Numbered from the stretch's first letter, positions 9,025 to 18,002 are shown. The stretch: DNA of 64,000 bases from RCIO01 sp965232405 (GCA_965232405.1 OZ246966.1:3782001-3846000), one strand, 5' to 3'. Made by a program: numbers and translations. Notes: generated by a model not told the origin, from the sequence alone.

Positions 9025-10127
9025 TTGCGGCAGCGCGCAACATGTTGCAACGGTGGCGCGGCAGTGGCGTTCACGCCGCTTCCGTCCCGCCGATGGATGG
9101 GGTGCTCGGCCCAAATCAGGCGATCGAGGATGCACCGCTGCTGCTTGAAGCAGAAGCGCCGGACAATCTGATTTCCGACGGCGGCCAACTTCTCTTTTCG
9201 ACCGACACAAGAGTAATGCGGCTCGATCTGGCCAGGCCTGATGTCGACGCGACCGTCGTTGCGGACTTCGATCATCCGGTCGCCGCCGTGGCACTGGCGG
9301 ATAACGGTGCAATTGCAGTTGGGCTTGAAAGCGGTGCCATTCATATCAAAGGCGGCGGTTTCAACGGGACCGTTCTCACCGAACTGGGCGGCCGCAACAT
9401 GGTCTGCCCGGTTGCGCTCCTGTTCGATGGCACCGACTCAATCGTGGTGGTGCTGGGCTCACGGAAGAATTCACCGTCACTTTGGCGTCACGACCTGATG
9501 CAGAAGAACGCCAACGGGTCGGTCTGGCGGGTCGATCTGGCGACAGGTGAGGGCAGGTGTATCGCAGACGGCCTGGCTTGGCCCGCAGGGCTGCTCATCG
9601 GTCGAGACGGCCGAACGATTGTTTCGGAAAGCTGGCGCAATCGCCTGATCGAGTTGTCGCCAGATGCGGCTCCAAAAGTCTTGCTCGACGATCTGCCCGG
9701 CTATCCGGGGCGGCTGGCGGCCGCATCGGACGGCGGCGTTTGGTTGTCCGTGTTCGCTCCGCGCAGCCAACTGGTCGAGTTCGTTCTGCGCGAAGACGAC
9801 TACAGGCTCGCCATGTTGGCCGAGGTTGAACCTGATTTGTGGATCGCGCCGTCGCTGTCGGCCACGCAATCCTTCCTGGAGCCGATGCAGCTTGGCGGAT
9901 TGAAACAGCTGGGCGTCCTCAAGCCTTGGGCGCCGACGCGCTCCTACGGGCTGGCAATTGGCCTCGACGGAAACGCCGTGCCGCGCGTGAGCTTCCACAG
10001 CCGTGCTGATGGAACCCGTCACGGCATTACGAGTGCGCTTGAAGTCGGTGGCAGGCTGCTTTTGGCCAGCAAGGGCGGAAACGCAATTGTCTCGATGGAG
10101 CTGGATGAGCGTGGAGCGGCCAGATGA
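9021..10127 (+). CDS. Cassette A: stand-alone propeller, probable non-catalytic partner
   Basis: A 368-residue soluble protein without signal peptide or membrane segment. It is related to the propeller domain fused to the permease encoded just upstream: both carry LPGYP, a following aromatic-rich blade and RSQ/RTP-type continuations. The SMP-30-type metal-site positions are changed: the Asn of FPNG is Ala (A189, WPAG) and the Asp of YPDN is Gly (G230, YPGR). It is therefore probably not a metal-dependent hydrolase itself; a structural or regulatory subunit pairing with the fused propeller is the likeliest role. The GTG start overlaps the previous stop by 4 bp and its own stop overlaps the ATPase start by 4 bp, so the three proteins are tightly coupled. 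Confidence 0.85.
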   Translation: MIAAARNMLQRWRGSGVHAASVPPMDGVLGPNQAIEDAPLLLEAEAPDNLISDGGQLLFSTDTRVMRLDLARPDVDATVVADFDHPVAAVALADNGAIAVGLESGAIHIKGGGFNGTVLTELGGRNMVCPVALLFDGTDSIVVVLGSRKNSPSLWRHDLMQKNANGSVWRVDLATGEGRCIADGLAWPAGLLIGRDGRTIVSESWRNRLIELSPDAAPKVLLDDLPGYPGRLAAASDGGVWLSVFAPRSQLVEFVLREDDYRLAMLAEVEPDLWIAPSLSATQSFLEPMQLGGLKQLGVLKPWAPTRSYGLAIGLDGNAVPRVSFHSRADGTRHGITSALEVGGRLLLASKGGNAIVSMELDERGAAR

Positions 10128-11611
10128 GCGCCATCATTGAAACGCGTGCCATCTCAAAGGCGTATCGTGGCGTACCGGCCGTGAGCGATGTCGACTTCAC
10201 ACTTGAGCCCGGTGAAATCCATGCGCTGCTTGGCGAGAATGGCGCGGGCAAATCCACATTGACCAAAATACTTGCGGGTGTGGTTCAGCCGACTTCAGGC
10301 GATCTGCTCGTTGACGGCAAGACCGTCACCTATGCCAATCCCGCCGAGGCATTGCGCGACGGCATCGTGATGGTTTTTCAGGAAACCAGCCTCGTACCGT
10401 CGATGACGGTGGCCCAGAACCTCTATCTCGGCGAAGAAAAGTTCTTCAACCGGTTGCGCGGCCTCTACATCGCCGCACAGCAGTTTTTGCAGTCTCTGAA
10501 TTTCAACGTTGATCCGTGGGCGACTGTTGCGACCCTTGGTGCTGCCAAAAAGCAGATGGTCGAGATTGCCCGGGCAGTGCGCCAGAACGCGCGGGTCATC
10601 ATATTCGACGAGCCTACCGCCTCGCTCACGCCGGAAGAAAAACACCACTTCTTCGCACTGATCCGCCGGCTCACGGCAAGGGGCGTGTCGATTGTTTTCA
10701 TCAGCCACGCGCTCGAAGAGGCGATGCAGATTTCGGACCGCATCACGATCCTGAGAGACGGGGTGCATGTTGCAACGGACCTTGCCGCGAATTTCAGCCG
10801 GGAACGCATCATCCGCGACATGGTCGGGCGTGACCTCACGGGGGCGATCTACAGCCGCTCGCAGGCAAGGCAACCGGGCAAGCCGGCGCTGGACGTGCGC
10901 AATCTCTCCATGGGCCAGGCCGTGCGCAACAACTCCTTCACCGTCTATTCAGGCCAGGTGACCGGCATATTCGGATTGATCGGCTCCGGCCGCACCGAGA
11001 CAGCAAAGATTGTGGCGGGAATTCTGAAGCGGGACTTCTTTCACGGGGGCGAGGTGCGGGTTGGCAGCCAGTCAGTGCGATACAGGGAGCCGCGGGCAGC
11101 GATTCTCGACGGGGTTTGCTATGTCACGGAGGACCGCAAACTCGAAGGTTTCTTCGAGACAATGTCAATCGCGGAAAACCTGCAGATGGGGGAGCTGTCC
11201 GCGCGCTCGCATAATGGCTTCGTCCTGCGCATGGCCGAAATGCAGGCGCTCGCCGAGGAGTGGAGGAACCGTCTGGCAATTCGTGCCGGCAACGCCGATG
11301 CCCGCGTGATCGAGTTGTCGGGAGGCAACCAGCAGAAGGTGGTGATTGCAAAATCGCTGGTACAGAAGCCGAGCGTGGTCATCTTTGACGAACCGACACG
11401 CGGCGTTGATGTGGGCGCCATCGCCGAGATCCACGCATTGATCAACCGGTTGGCAGATGACGGCCTCGCGGTCATGGTCATCTCCTCATACCTTCCAGAG
11501 ATACTCAACCTGTCCGACCGCATCCTCGTTTCGCAGCGCGGCCGCATCGTGGAAGAGTTCTCGCCAGAAATGGCGACGCAGGAAAAGATCATGTACGCGG
11601 CCGTGCACTAG
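10124..11611 (+). CDS. Cassette A: RbsA-type ABC ATPase with two nucleotide-binding domains
   Basis: A 495-residue ATPase that powers the two permeases. The first domain has Walker A GENGAGKST near residue 42 and Walker B IIFDEPTASLTPEE near 160. The second half has the degenerate P-loop GLIGSGRTE near 285 (Arg in place of Lys, normal in this family), the signature LSGGNQQKV near 390 and Walker B VIFDEPTRGVD near 425. Length and domain order match the RbsA/MglA/XylG class. It overlaps the stand-alone propeller gene by 4 bp (ATGA) and ends cassette A. Confidence 0.94.
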   Translation: MSAIIETRAISKAYRGVPAVSDVDFTLEPGEIHALLGENGAGKSTLTKILAGVVQPTSGDLLVDGKTVTYANPAEALRDGIVMVFQETSLVPSMTVAQNLYLGEEKFFNRLRGLYIAAQQFLQSLNFNVDPWATVATLGAAKKQMVEIARAVRQNARVIIFDEPTASLTPEEKHHFFALIRRLTARGVSIVFISHALEEAMQISDRITILRDGVHVATDLAANFSRERIIRDMVGRDLTGAIYSRSQARQPGKPALDVRNLSMGQAVRNNSFTVYSGQVTGIFGLIGSGRTETAKIVAGILKRDFFHGGEVRVGSQSVRYREPRAAILDGVCYVTEDRKLEGFFETMSIAENLQMGELSARSHNGFVLRMAEMQALAEEWRNRLAIRAGNADARVIELSGGNQQKVVIAKSLVQKPSVVIFDEPTRGVDVGAIAEIHALINRLADDGLAVMVISSYLPEILNLSDRILVSQRGRIVEEFSPEMATQEKIMYAAVH

Positions 11612-11669
11612 GCCGCCAGCCGAACGCCACGCGCTCGCGCAGCAGTTCCAACGGCGAAGCGCTCACATA

Positions 11670-11687
11670 CCCGCCCGCACGGGCGGG
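11670..11687 (+). terminator. GC hairpin after ATPase A
   Basis: CCCGCCC and GGGCGGG form a 7-bp stem around GCAC, 59 bases after the ATPase stop. It lacks a T-run. It is a possible end of the cassette A transcript. Confidence 0.4.
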
Positions 11688-11759
11688 CCCTCACAACGGT
11701 CATACATACGCGAGCCAAGTTGGGGTCAATGCAAAGAATCGCTTGCCTGTTTGATACTA

Positions 11760-11777
11760 ATTATCTAGTGAGTGAAT
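11760..11777. promoter_or_regulatory. Probable TetR operator, copy 2
   Basis: ATTATCTAGTGAGTGAAT differs in one base from the palindrome at 3733-3750, and the match continues into the flanks. It lies about 190 bp before the Liv-type binding-protein gene, suggesting that the TetR at 2962 also controls that transporter. Confidence 0.65.
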
Positions 11778-11967
11778 ATATGGCGATGAACGGCGTGGAG
11801 GCGTCGAAACCGTTGAAGCCGGGCTGGGGGATGGCCGAACGATCCGTCGCTGCATTCCAGGAGGAGCGGCACACCAAAACACTCTGATTGAGACGGCTCC
11901 GTCTGACGGACCTGAAAAGAGTGGCAAGCCGGGTCGACCGGCACCAACAACCAGGGAGGAAAGACCA

Positions 11968-13215
11968 GTGAAATATCTGATTAGTTCGACCGCGCTCGCG
12001 CTGTCCGTGCTGGCTTCGGCAACAATGCCGGCCATCGCGCAGGAAACGCTCAAGATCGGCTATGTGGACCCGCTTTCAGGCGGTGGCGCCAGCATCGGCC
12101 AGATCGGCATGAACCAGCTCAACTTCATCGCAGACGAGATCAACGCCAAGGGCGGTGTCAACGGCAAGCAGGTCGAAGTTGTCGGCTACGACAACCAGCT
12201 CAACCCGCAGATCAGCCTGGTACAGGTGCAAAAGGCGATCGACGAGGGCGTTCAGATCATCGTGCAGGGCAACGGTTCGTCGGTCGCTGTCGCGGTGTCG
12301 GATTTCGTCACCAAATACAACGAGCGCAATCCGGGCGCGAACATCGTTCACCTGAACTACGCAGCTATCGATCCCGTGCTGACCAACGAGAAGTGCAGCT
12401 ACTGGCACTTCACCTGGGACGCAAGCGCCGACATCAAGATGGAAGCGCTGACCAATTTCATCAAGGACGACGAGGATCTGAAGAAGGTCTACCTGATTTC
12501 CCAGGACTACTCCTTCGGTCATGCGGTGGCCGGTGCTGCAAAGCGCATGCTTCAAGCCAAGCGTCCGGATGTGGAGATCGTGGGCGACGAGTACCACCCG
12601 CTGGTCAAGATCACCGACTTTGCACCCTACGTTGCCAAGATCCAGGCTTCGGGCGCCGACACCGTGATCACCGGCAACTGGGGCCAGGATTTGGCCCTGC
12701 TGATCAAGGCAGCCGGACAAGCCGGCCTCGACGTCAACTGGTACACGCTCTACGCCGGCGGCGCTGGCGCGCCGACCGCCATCAAGCAGGCAGGCCTGGA
12801 GAACAAGGTGTTCCAGATCAATGAGGGCATCAACAACCAGGGCTATGGCCCGGCCGAGGAGCGGGCAGGGGCTCTGATGGAGCGTTTCTCCGATGCTCCG
12901 GTCTATTACCCCCGCATGTTCAACATGATGGACATGGTGTTTGCAGCGATCGAAGCAGCCGGTTCCGACGATCCCGGCGACTTCATTCCGAAACTCGAAG
13001 GCATGAAGCACAGCAGCTTCGCCGCCGGCGATGAAGGTTTCATGCGCACGGACGATCACCAGTTCTTCCAACCGCTGTACATCTCCATGCTCGGCGCGCT
13101 CGAAGACGGACAGAAGTTCGATGAAGAGCACACCGGCTGGGGATGGAAGATGGCGGCTGCCGTGCCGACCGAATCCACCCTGCTGGAAACCACCTGCGAG
13201 ATGGAGCGGCCCTGA
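11968..13215 (+). CDS. Liv-type ABC periplasmic binding protein
   Basis: A 415-residue periplasmic binding protein of the branched-chain-amino-acid/amide type (Peripla_BP_6, LivK-like). A signal peptide of about 24 residues ends in MPAIAQ, and the mature protein begins ETLKIGYVDPLSGGGAS, the usual start of this family. It begins at GTG 11968, which is preceded by GGGAGGA at 7 bases; no ATG with a better site is in frame. It is first in a five-gene unit with two permeases and two ATPases. In soil alphaproteobacteria this family also carries aromatic acids, amides and urea, so a leucine substrate should not be assumed. Its catabolic surroundings and shared TetR-type site favour an aromatic or acyl compound. 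Confidence 0.9.
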   Translation: MKYLISSTALALSVLASATMPAIAQETLKIGYVDPLSGGGASIGQIGMNQLNFIADEINAKGGVNGKQVEVVGYDNQLNPQISLVQVQKAIDEGVQIIVQGNGSSVAVAVSDFVTKYNERNPGANIVHLNYAAIDPVLTNEKCSYWHFTWDASADIKMEALTNFIKDDEDLKKVYLISQDYSFGHAVAGAAKRMLQAKRPDVEIVGDEYHPLVKITDFAPYVAKIQASGADTVITGNWGQDLALLIKAAGQAGLDVNWYTLYAGGAGAPTAIKQAGLENKVFQINEGINNQGYGPAEERAGALMERFSDAPVYYPRMFNMMDMVFAAIEAAGSDDPGDFIPKLEGMKHSSFAAGDEGFMRTDDHQFFQPLYISMLGALEDGQKFDEEHTGWGWKMAAAVPTESTLLETTCEMERP

Positions 13216-13225
13216 CCGCGGCCGC

Positions 13226-13247
13226 GGGGCGGCCTTCGGGTCGCCCC
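13226..13247 (+). terminator. Intercistronic hairpin after the Liv-type binding-protein gene
   Basis: A 9-bp stem (GGGGCGGCC with GGTCGCCCC, one G-T wobble) closes on a C(TTCG)G tetraloop, the most stable RNA loop known. It sits 11 bases behind the stop codon and before the permease gene, the same placement as in the three other ABC systems here. Confidence 0.75.
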
Positions 13248-13295
13248 CATCCTCCCAATCACCCGCCTTCTTGAAGCGGTGTCGGAGCCTGATCC

Positions 13296-14246
13296 GTGAT
13301 CGAAATCATCGTCGTATCGACGCTCAATGGCGTGCTCTACGGCATGTTGCTGTTCCTGATGGCCAGCGGCCTCACCGTCATCTTCAGCATGATGGGTGTG
13401 CTCAATCTGGCTCATGCGAGCTTCTACATGCTCGGCGCATTCTTCGGTTTCGAGATCACCCGCAGGATCGGCTTCTGGCCTGCTTTGGTGGTCGCACCGG
13501 TCCTTGTCGGCCTGATCGGCATGGCGGTCGAGCGGTACGGGCTTCGGCGGGTGCACAGCCACGGCCATGTGGCCGAGCTCTTGTTCACCTTCGGGCTCAC
13601 CTTTGTCATCAAGGAAGTGGTCGAGATGATCTGGGGCAAGCTGCCCGCTGACTACCGTGTTCCCGGTTCACTGGACTTCGCCGCGTTCACGCTGTTTTCC
13701 AGCGATTACCCGGCATTCAGGCTCTTCGTTCTGCTGGCTTCGATCGCAATTTTCCTTGCGCTGCTTCTCGTGATCAGGCGCACGCGGGTCGGCCTCATCG
13801 TCCAGGCGGCGCTGACGCACCCCGGGATGGTCGGCATGCTGGGTCACAATGTCGACCGCGTGTTCATGCTGGTGTTCGGCGTCGGCGTGGCGCTTGCCGC
13901 GGTCGCGGGCGTGATCGCCGGACCGATCCTCATCACCCAGTCGAACATGGCCGGGCTTCTGGGGCCGATCCTGTTTGTCGTCGTTGTCGTCGGCGGCCTA
14001 GGATCGCTCGGTGGCGCGCTGGTGGCCTCGCTGCTGATCGGCCTCGTGCAGACCTTCGCGGTCGCCTTCAACGTTTCGCTGGCCGATCTGTTCGGAACGT
14101 CGGCGACGGCTGATCTGCTCTCGGTCTGGCTGAGCGACATCTGGCGGGTAACGGTGGCGCAGATTGCGCCCATCCTGCCCTACCTGCTGCTGGTGCTGAT
14201 ACTCATCTTCCGGCCGCGCGGTCTTATGGGGACGCGGGACACATGA
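13296..14246 (+). CDS. Liv-type ABC permease (LivH-like)
   Basis: A 316-residue inner-membrane permease of the LivH class. It has the typical N-terminus STLNGVLYGMLLFLMASGLTV followed by LNLAHASFYMLGA, and the C-terminal FRPRGLMG motif. It starts at GTG with GGAG upstream. Its stop overlaps the LivM-like gene by 4 bp (ATGA). Together with that protein it forms the channel of the importer fed by the binding protein at 11968. Confidence 0.92.
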   Translation: MIEIIVVSTLNGVLYGMLLFLMASGLTVIFSMMGVLNLAHASFYMLGAFFGFEITRRIGFWPALVVAPVLVGLIGMAVERYGLRRVHSHGHVAELLFTFGLTFVIKEVVEMIWGKLPADYRVPGSLDFAAFTLFSSDYPAFRLFVLLASIAIFLALLLVIRRTRVGLIVQAALTHPGMVGMLGHNVDRVFMLVFGVGVALAAVAGVIAGPILITQSNMAGLLGPILFVVVVVGGLGSLGGALVASLLIGLVQTFAVAFNVSLADLFGTSATADLLSVWLSDIWRVTVAQIAPILPYLLLVLILIFRPRGLMGTRDT

Positions 14247-15538
14247 GCGAGACCCATCCGATTTCGCGACCAAGCAGGACGGCCCGTGGTGGTGTGGGCA
14301 CGCTCGCCGGCTACGCTATCTGGATCGCGTTGGCGTTGGCCATGCTGCTGTTGCCGCAGCTTTTTCCCTCCAGGCTTGCACTATCGACGATGAGCCTGAT
14401 GGGGACGATGATCATCTTCGCTCTCTCCTACAACATGCTGCTGGGACAGACGGGACTGCTCTCATTCGGACATGCGGTGTTCTTCGGTCTTGGCGGATAT
14501 ATGTGCGTTCACGCACTCAACCTGGCCGGAGAAAGCGGCTGGCCGCTGCCGCTTCCGCTATTTCCGCTTGTCGGCGCCTTTGGTGGCCTCGTCTTCGGTG
14601 CAATGTTCGGCGCCGTGGCAACCAAGCGGGCAGGTACGGCCTTTGCCATGATCACGCTGGGCATTGGCGAACTCGTTGTTTCGAGCGCGCTGATCCTGCG
14701 GCGCTTTTTCGGCGGCGAGGAGGGCATCACCACTGACCGGACCGACGTCCTCAGCTTCTTCGGCTACAGCTTCGGGCCGCAATCGCAGGTCTATTACCTC
14801 GTCGCGGCGTGGTGCTTTATCTCGGTTGCCGCCATGTACGCGATCACGCGAACGCCGTTTGGCCGCATCTGCAATGCGGTCCGCGACAATCCGCAACGCA
14901 CGGCCTTCATCGGCTACGACATGAGCACGGTGCGTTTCATCGCGTTCAGCCTTGCGGGCCTGTTCGCCGGCATTGCCGGCGGCCTGTCGGCGATCAATTT
15001 CGAGATCGTCAATGCTGCGCAGATGGGGGCGGTGGAATCGGGTTCCGTCATCCTGATGACCTATATTGGCGGGGTGGGCAATTTTGCCGGGCCGATCATT
15101 GGAGCAATCCTGGTCACCTGGCTTCAGCTTGTGCTGAGCGACGCCACCCAGATCTGGCCGCTCTATGTCGGGCTGCTGTTTATCGGCATCGTGATGTTTG
15201 CGCCCGGCGGCATCGCGGGCATGCTGGCGCAACAGGGTCCGCTTATCACCAGCCGCAAACTGCACCGTGTGCTGCCATATTATCTGCTCGCGGCCATTCC
15301 GGGCGCTCTCGCTGTGATCGGTCTCAGCATCATCGCCGAGACTAGCCACCAGTTCAGCATACGGGCTGCCTACGGCCCGTCGATTACGCTCTACTCGATC
15401 CCCTTCGACGTAACCTCTCCAGTGCCGTGGGTTGCGGGAACAGTTCTTGCCGCAGCTGGCCTGTGGCTCTTCGTTCGCGCTGCCCGGCTGGCACACAATG
15501 CCTATGAAGGCGCAATTGCCGGAGGTTCCGCTACATGA
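14243..15538 (+). CDS. Liv-type ABC permease (LivM-like) with C-terminal extension
   Basis: A 431-residue permease of the LivM class. The core (about residues 20-330) contains LSYNMLLGQTGLLSFGHAVFFG and AVRDNPQRTAFIGYD, both family hallmarks. After the normal end near GGIAGMLAQQG, about 95 residues continue with two further hydrophobic stretches (YYLLAAIPGALAVIGLSII and WVAGTVLAAAGLWLFV). Longer LivM proteins of this kind are known, and the extension has no assigned role. The gene overlaps both neighbours by 4 bp. Confidence 0.9.
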   Translation: MSETHPISRPSRTARGGVGTLAGYAIWIALALAMLLLPQLFPSRLALSTMSLMGTMIIFALSYNMLLGQTGLLSFGHAVFFGLGGYMCVHALNLAGESGWPLPLPLFPLVGAFGGLVFGAMFGAVATKRAGTAFAMITLGIGELVVSSALILRRFFGGEEGITTDRTDVLSFFGYSFGPQSQVYYLVAAWCFISVAAMYAITRTPFGRICNAVRDNPQRTAFIGYDMSTVRFIAFSLAGLFAGIAGGLSAINFEIVNAAQMGAVESGSVILMTYIGGVGNFAGPIIGAILVTWLQLVLSDATQIWPLYVGLLFIGIVMFAPGGIAGMLAQQGPLITSRKLHRVLPYYLLAAIPGALAVIGLSIIAETSHQFSIRAAYGPSITLYSIPFDVTSPVPWVAGTVLAAAGLWLFVRAARLAHNAYEGAIAGGSAT

Positions 15539-16290
15539 GTGAAAATCCGGTGCTGGAATTGTCCGGCGTTCACAAGAACTTCGGCGCCACCGAAATCATC
15601 CGCGGCGTGGACCTTGAGGTTCGCACCGGCGAGCGGCACGCGATCATCGGGCCCAACGGCGCGGGAAAATCGACCCTGTTCAATCTGGTCAGCGGTCACC
15701 TGCCGCCCAGCTCCGGTTCGATCCGCCTGTTCGGCGAGGAGATTGCGGGCATGGCGCCGCAACTCATCAATCGACGCGGACTTTCCCGCTCCTTCCAGAT
15801 CACCAACATCTTCCCGCGCCTCTCGGTGTGGGAAAACGTTCGCTGCGCGACATTGTGGGCATTGGGCTACAAATATTCGTTCTGGCGTTCCATCGATGGC
15901 CTCGATGACGTGAACGAACGCACTGAACAGATCTTGCACGAGATCGATCTGGCCGACCGCTGGCGCACACCCGCCGGCGTGCTGACCTATGGCGAGCAGC
16001 GGGCGCTCGAGATCGGCCTCACGATTGCCGGCAATGCGAACATGATCCTGCTGGATGAACCGACCGCCGGCATGAGCCGCGCGGAAACCGAACGCGTTGT
16101 CGCCCTGATCCGCAAGATTAGCGAGAAGCGCGTGCTCCTGATGATCGAACACGACATGCATGTTGTGTTCGATCTGGCCGATCGCATCTCGGTTCTTGTT
16201 TATGGCCAGATCATCGCCTCCGACACGCCGGAGCGCATCAAGAACAACAAGGCCGTACAACAGGCCTATCTCGGAACGGAAGCCGCGTGA
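15535..16290 (+). CDS. Liv-type ABC ATPase (LivG-like)
   Basis: A 251-residue ATPase of the LivG class. It has Walker A GPNGAGKST near residue 40, the Q-loop region SRSFQITNIFP near 85, the signature LTYGEQRALEIG near 150 (a Tyr variant seen in LivG proteins), Walker B NMILLDEPTAGMS near 172 and the switch His in MIEHDMHVV. All residues needed for ATP hydrolysis are present. This matters because the partner ATPase has a changed Walker A. Confidence 0.93.
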   Translation: MSENPVLELSGVHKNFGATEIIRGVDLEVRTGERHAIIGPNGAGKSTLFNLVSGHLPPSSGSIRLFGEEIAGMAPQLINRRGLSRSFQITNIFPRLSVWENVRCATLWALGYKYSFWRSIDGLDDVNERTEQILHEIDLADRWRTPAGVLTYGEQRALEIGLTIAGNANMILLDEPTAGMSRAETERVVALIRKISEKRVLLMIEHDMHVVFDLADRISVLVYGQIIASDTPERIKNNKAVQQAYLGTEAA

Positions 16291-16985
16291 TGCTGACTGT
16301 TCGCGGCCTTAACGCCTATTACGGCAAGAGCCATATCCTGCAGGGCGTAGACCTCGATGTCGGCGACAACGAGATCGTCAGCATATTGGGACGCAACGGC
16401 GTTGGACGTTCGACAACGCTCAAGGCAATCATGGGCGACCCGCAGCCCACCGGCGAAATCACCTTCAAGGGCAACGCGATTGCCGGCCGCAAGCCGCATG
16501 AGATCGCGCATCTCGGCATCGGCTTCGTGCCTGAGGAACGGGCGATCTTCCCGTCTCTGACCGTCGAGCAGAACCTGCTTCTGGGCATCAAGAATGCGCG
16601 GCACGAGAGCCGTTGGAGCCTCGAAGAGACCTGGAAACTGTTTCCGCAACTCAAGGAACGAGCCAACGCACCGGGCGGCGCGCTGTCAGGCGGTGAGCAG
16701 CAGATGCTCACCATGTGCCGCACGCTGATGGGCAATCCTGACCTGATCATGGTGGACGAACCGACCGAGGGGCTAGCGCCCCAGATGGTGGAGCGCATCG
16801 GCGAATTGCTGCAGGAAATCGCCCGCAGGGGAATATCCATTCTGTTGGTCGAGCAGCGCCTCGTGATCGCGATGCGCATTTCGCAGCGCGTCTATGTGAT
16901 GGGACATGGCCGCATCGTGTTCGAAGGGACGCCGGCAGAACTGTCGGCAGCCGACGATGTCCGCCGTGAGTGGCTGGAAGTCTAA
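16290..16985 (+). CDS. Liv-type ABC ATPase (LivF-like) with Walker A Lys-to-Arg change
   Basis: A 231-residue ATPase of the LivF class, with signature LSGGEQQML and Walker B LIMVDEPTEGLAPQ. The P-loop reads GRNGVGRSTT: the lysine that holds the ATP phosphates is arginine (R40, codon CGT at 16407). Family members normally read GRNGVGKTT. In P-loop ATPases such a change usually cripples hydrolysis, so this subunit may only bind nucleotide while the LivG-like partner works, or the transporter may be impaired. The ATG at 16290 overlaps the previous stop (TGATG); GTG 16287 is an equally possible start. Confidence 0.9.
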   Translation: MLTVRGLNAYYGKSHILQGVDLDVGDNEIVSILGRNGVGRSTTLKAIMGDPQPTGEITFKGNAIAGRKPHEIAHLGIGFVPEERAIFPSLTVEQNLLLGIKNARHESRWSLEETWKLFPQLKERANAPGGALSGGEQQMLTMCRTLMGNPDLIMVDEPTEGLAPQMVERIGELLQEIARRGISILLVEQRLVIAMRISQRVYVMGHGRIVFEGTPAELSAADDVRREWLEV

Positions 16986-17060
16986 CGCCGCAGCGCCACT
17001 ATTCTCGACAATATCAGTTCGCCGCTGATCAACCGGCAGCAAACAGTCTTTGTGCAGCGA

Positions 17061-18002
17061 TCAGCTTGTGCGGCCTAGATCCCGCGGCCGCATTCCGTAT
17101 TTGCGGCGGAACATGGTGCTGAAATGCGCCGAGCTGTTGAAGCCGTGATCGAAAGCGATCGAGGTGATGGAGCGGCCGTCGCGCTTGGAGATCAGATCGT
17201 AGCACCGCTGCAGCCGCCGGCTCCAAAGCCAGTCCGAAACCGACATGTCGCACTGGCGGAAGAGAAGGTGCAGATATCTGAGCGACATGTTGTTGGCGTG
17301 GGCAATCCGCTCCAGCGTCAGGTTCGGCTCGGAAAGATGCTCCTCGATCCAGATCTGAACCGAGCGAAGCCTGGCGCGCTGTACCGAACCTTCCTGCGAC
17401 GGAATTTCGTTCTCGCCGGCCATGAGCGCCAAGGCCACGATGTCGATCAGCTGCGTGCCAAGCCCGCCGCGCAATTCGTCTTTGACATTGTCGCTCTCCG
17501 TCGCCAGTGCGGCGCAGAATTCCGTCGCGATCCTGCCCAGCCCGAGTGTGCTGTTGATGTCGGCCGATATCGGCACGATGCCCTTGGGAAATCGTTGCGC
17601 GAGTTCTTCCGTCGGAATCTCCAGGTAGAAGGCGCGCCCCTCGCCAATGCATTGCAGTTCGTACTGCTCGCTTGCGCTGAATATGGCGCCGCGAGCTGCA
17701 TTCGAGGAGTGGACGGCTTCGCGCTGCAGCACGTTGACGCTGCCGCTCTGCAGGAAATGGACGTAGTAACAATCCTTGTCCAGCTTCGCGAGGTGACGCC
17801 GGTTTCGGTTGATCCGCTGTTCCGAAACGAGAATGTCAGTGAGCACGACGTCGCCGAATTTCGTCTCCCGGATGAAGCCTTTGTAATTCTCAGGATCGGT
17901 GGCAGCGACCTCGACATTTACATAGACGTCACAGATGGCGTCGCGCCACGAAGCGTACCGCTTGTTCGGCGCCAACGTGTTCGTGTCGAACACGAGATCC
18001 AT
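17061..18002 (-). CDS. AraC-family transcriptional regulator
   Basis: A 313-residue regulator. The N-terminal half (about 10-190) resembles the AraC-binding-like domain found beside catabolic genes. The C-terminal half (about 210-313) has the two helix-turn-helix units: LTLERIAHANNMSLRYLHLLF, then ITSIAFDHGFNSSAHFSTMFRRKYGMRPRD, the strong AraC signature. The frame is open 52 codons further upstream, but the ATG at 18002 is preceded by GGTGGAGGA and begins MDLVFDTNTLAPNKRYASWRD, the usual start of this type. It is transcribed away from cassette B, whose first gene starts 254 bp away, so it probably activates that cassette. The ligand is unknown. Confidence 0.92.
   Translation of the reverse strand: MDLVFDTNTLAPNKRYASWRDAICDVYVNVEVAATDPENYKGFIRETKFGDVVLTDILVSEQRINRNRRHLAKLDKDCYYVHFLQSGSVNVLQREAVHSSNAARGAIFSASEQYELQCIGEGRAFYLEIPTEELAQRFPKGIVPISADINSTLGLGRIATEFCAALATESDNVKDELRGGLGTQLIDIVALALMAGENEIPSQEGSVQRARLRSVQIWIEEHLSEPNLTLERIAHANNMSLRYLHLLFRQCDMSVSDWLWSRRLQRCYDLISKRDGRSITSIAFDHGFNSSAHFSTMFRRKYGMRPRDLGRTS

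Larger units (their letters stand above)
11612..11967. other. Intergenic region between cassette A and the Liv-type operon
   Basis: This 356-bp gap holds a GC hairpin (11670-11687), the second TetR-type palindrome (11760-11777) and then a leader of about 190 bases. Directly after the palindrome, ATG 11780 opens a 35-codon frame ending at 11887 (begins MAMNGVEASKPL), without a convincing ribosome-binding site. It could be a leader peptide, a remnant or chance. No other gene was seen. Confidence 0.5.

Noticed and set aside
10979..11000. Arg instead of Lys in the second P-loop of the RbsA-type ATPases
   Set aside because: This is normal for the second nucleotide-binding domain of RbsA/MglA proteins and occurs in all three cassettes, unlike the LivF case.
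12076..13131. 351-codon minus-strand frame across the Liv-type binding protein
   Set aside because: Antisense shadow of a gene with signal peptide and family motifs; composition is His/Val/Asp-rich as expected from reverse reading.
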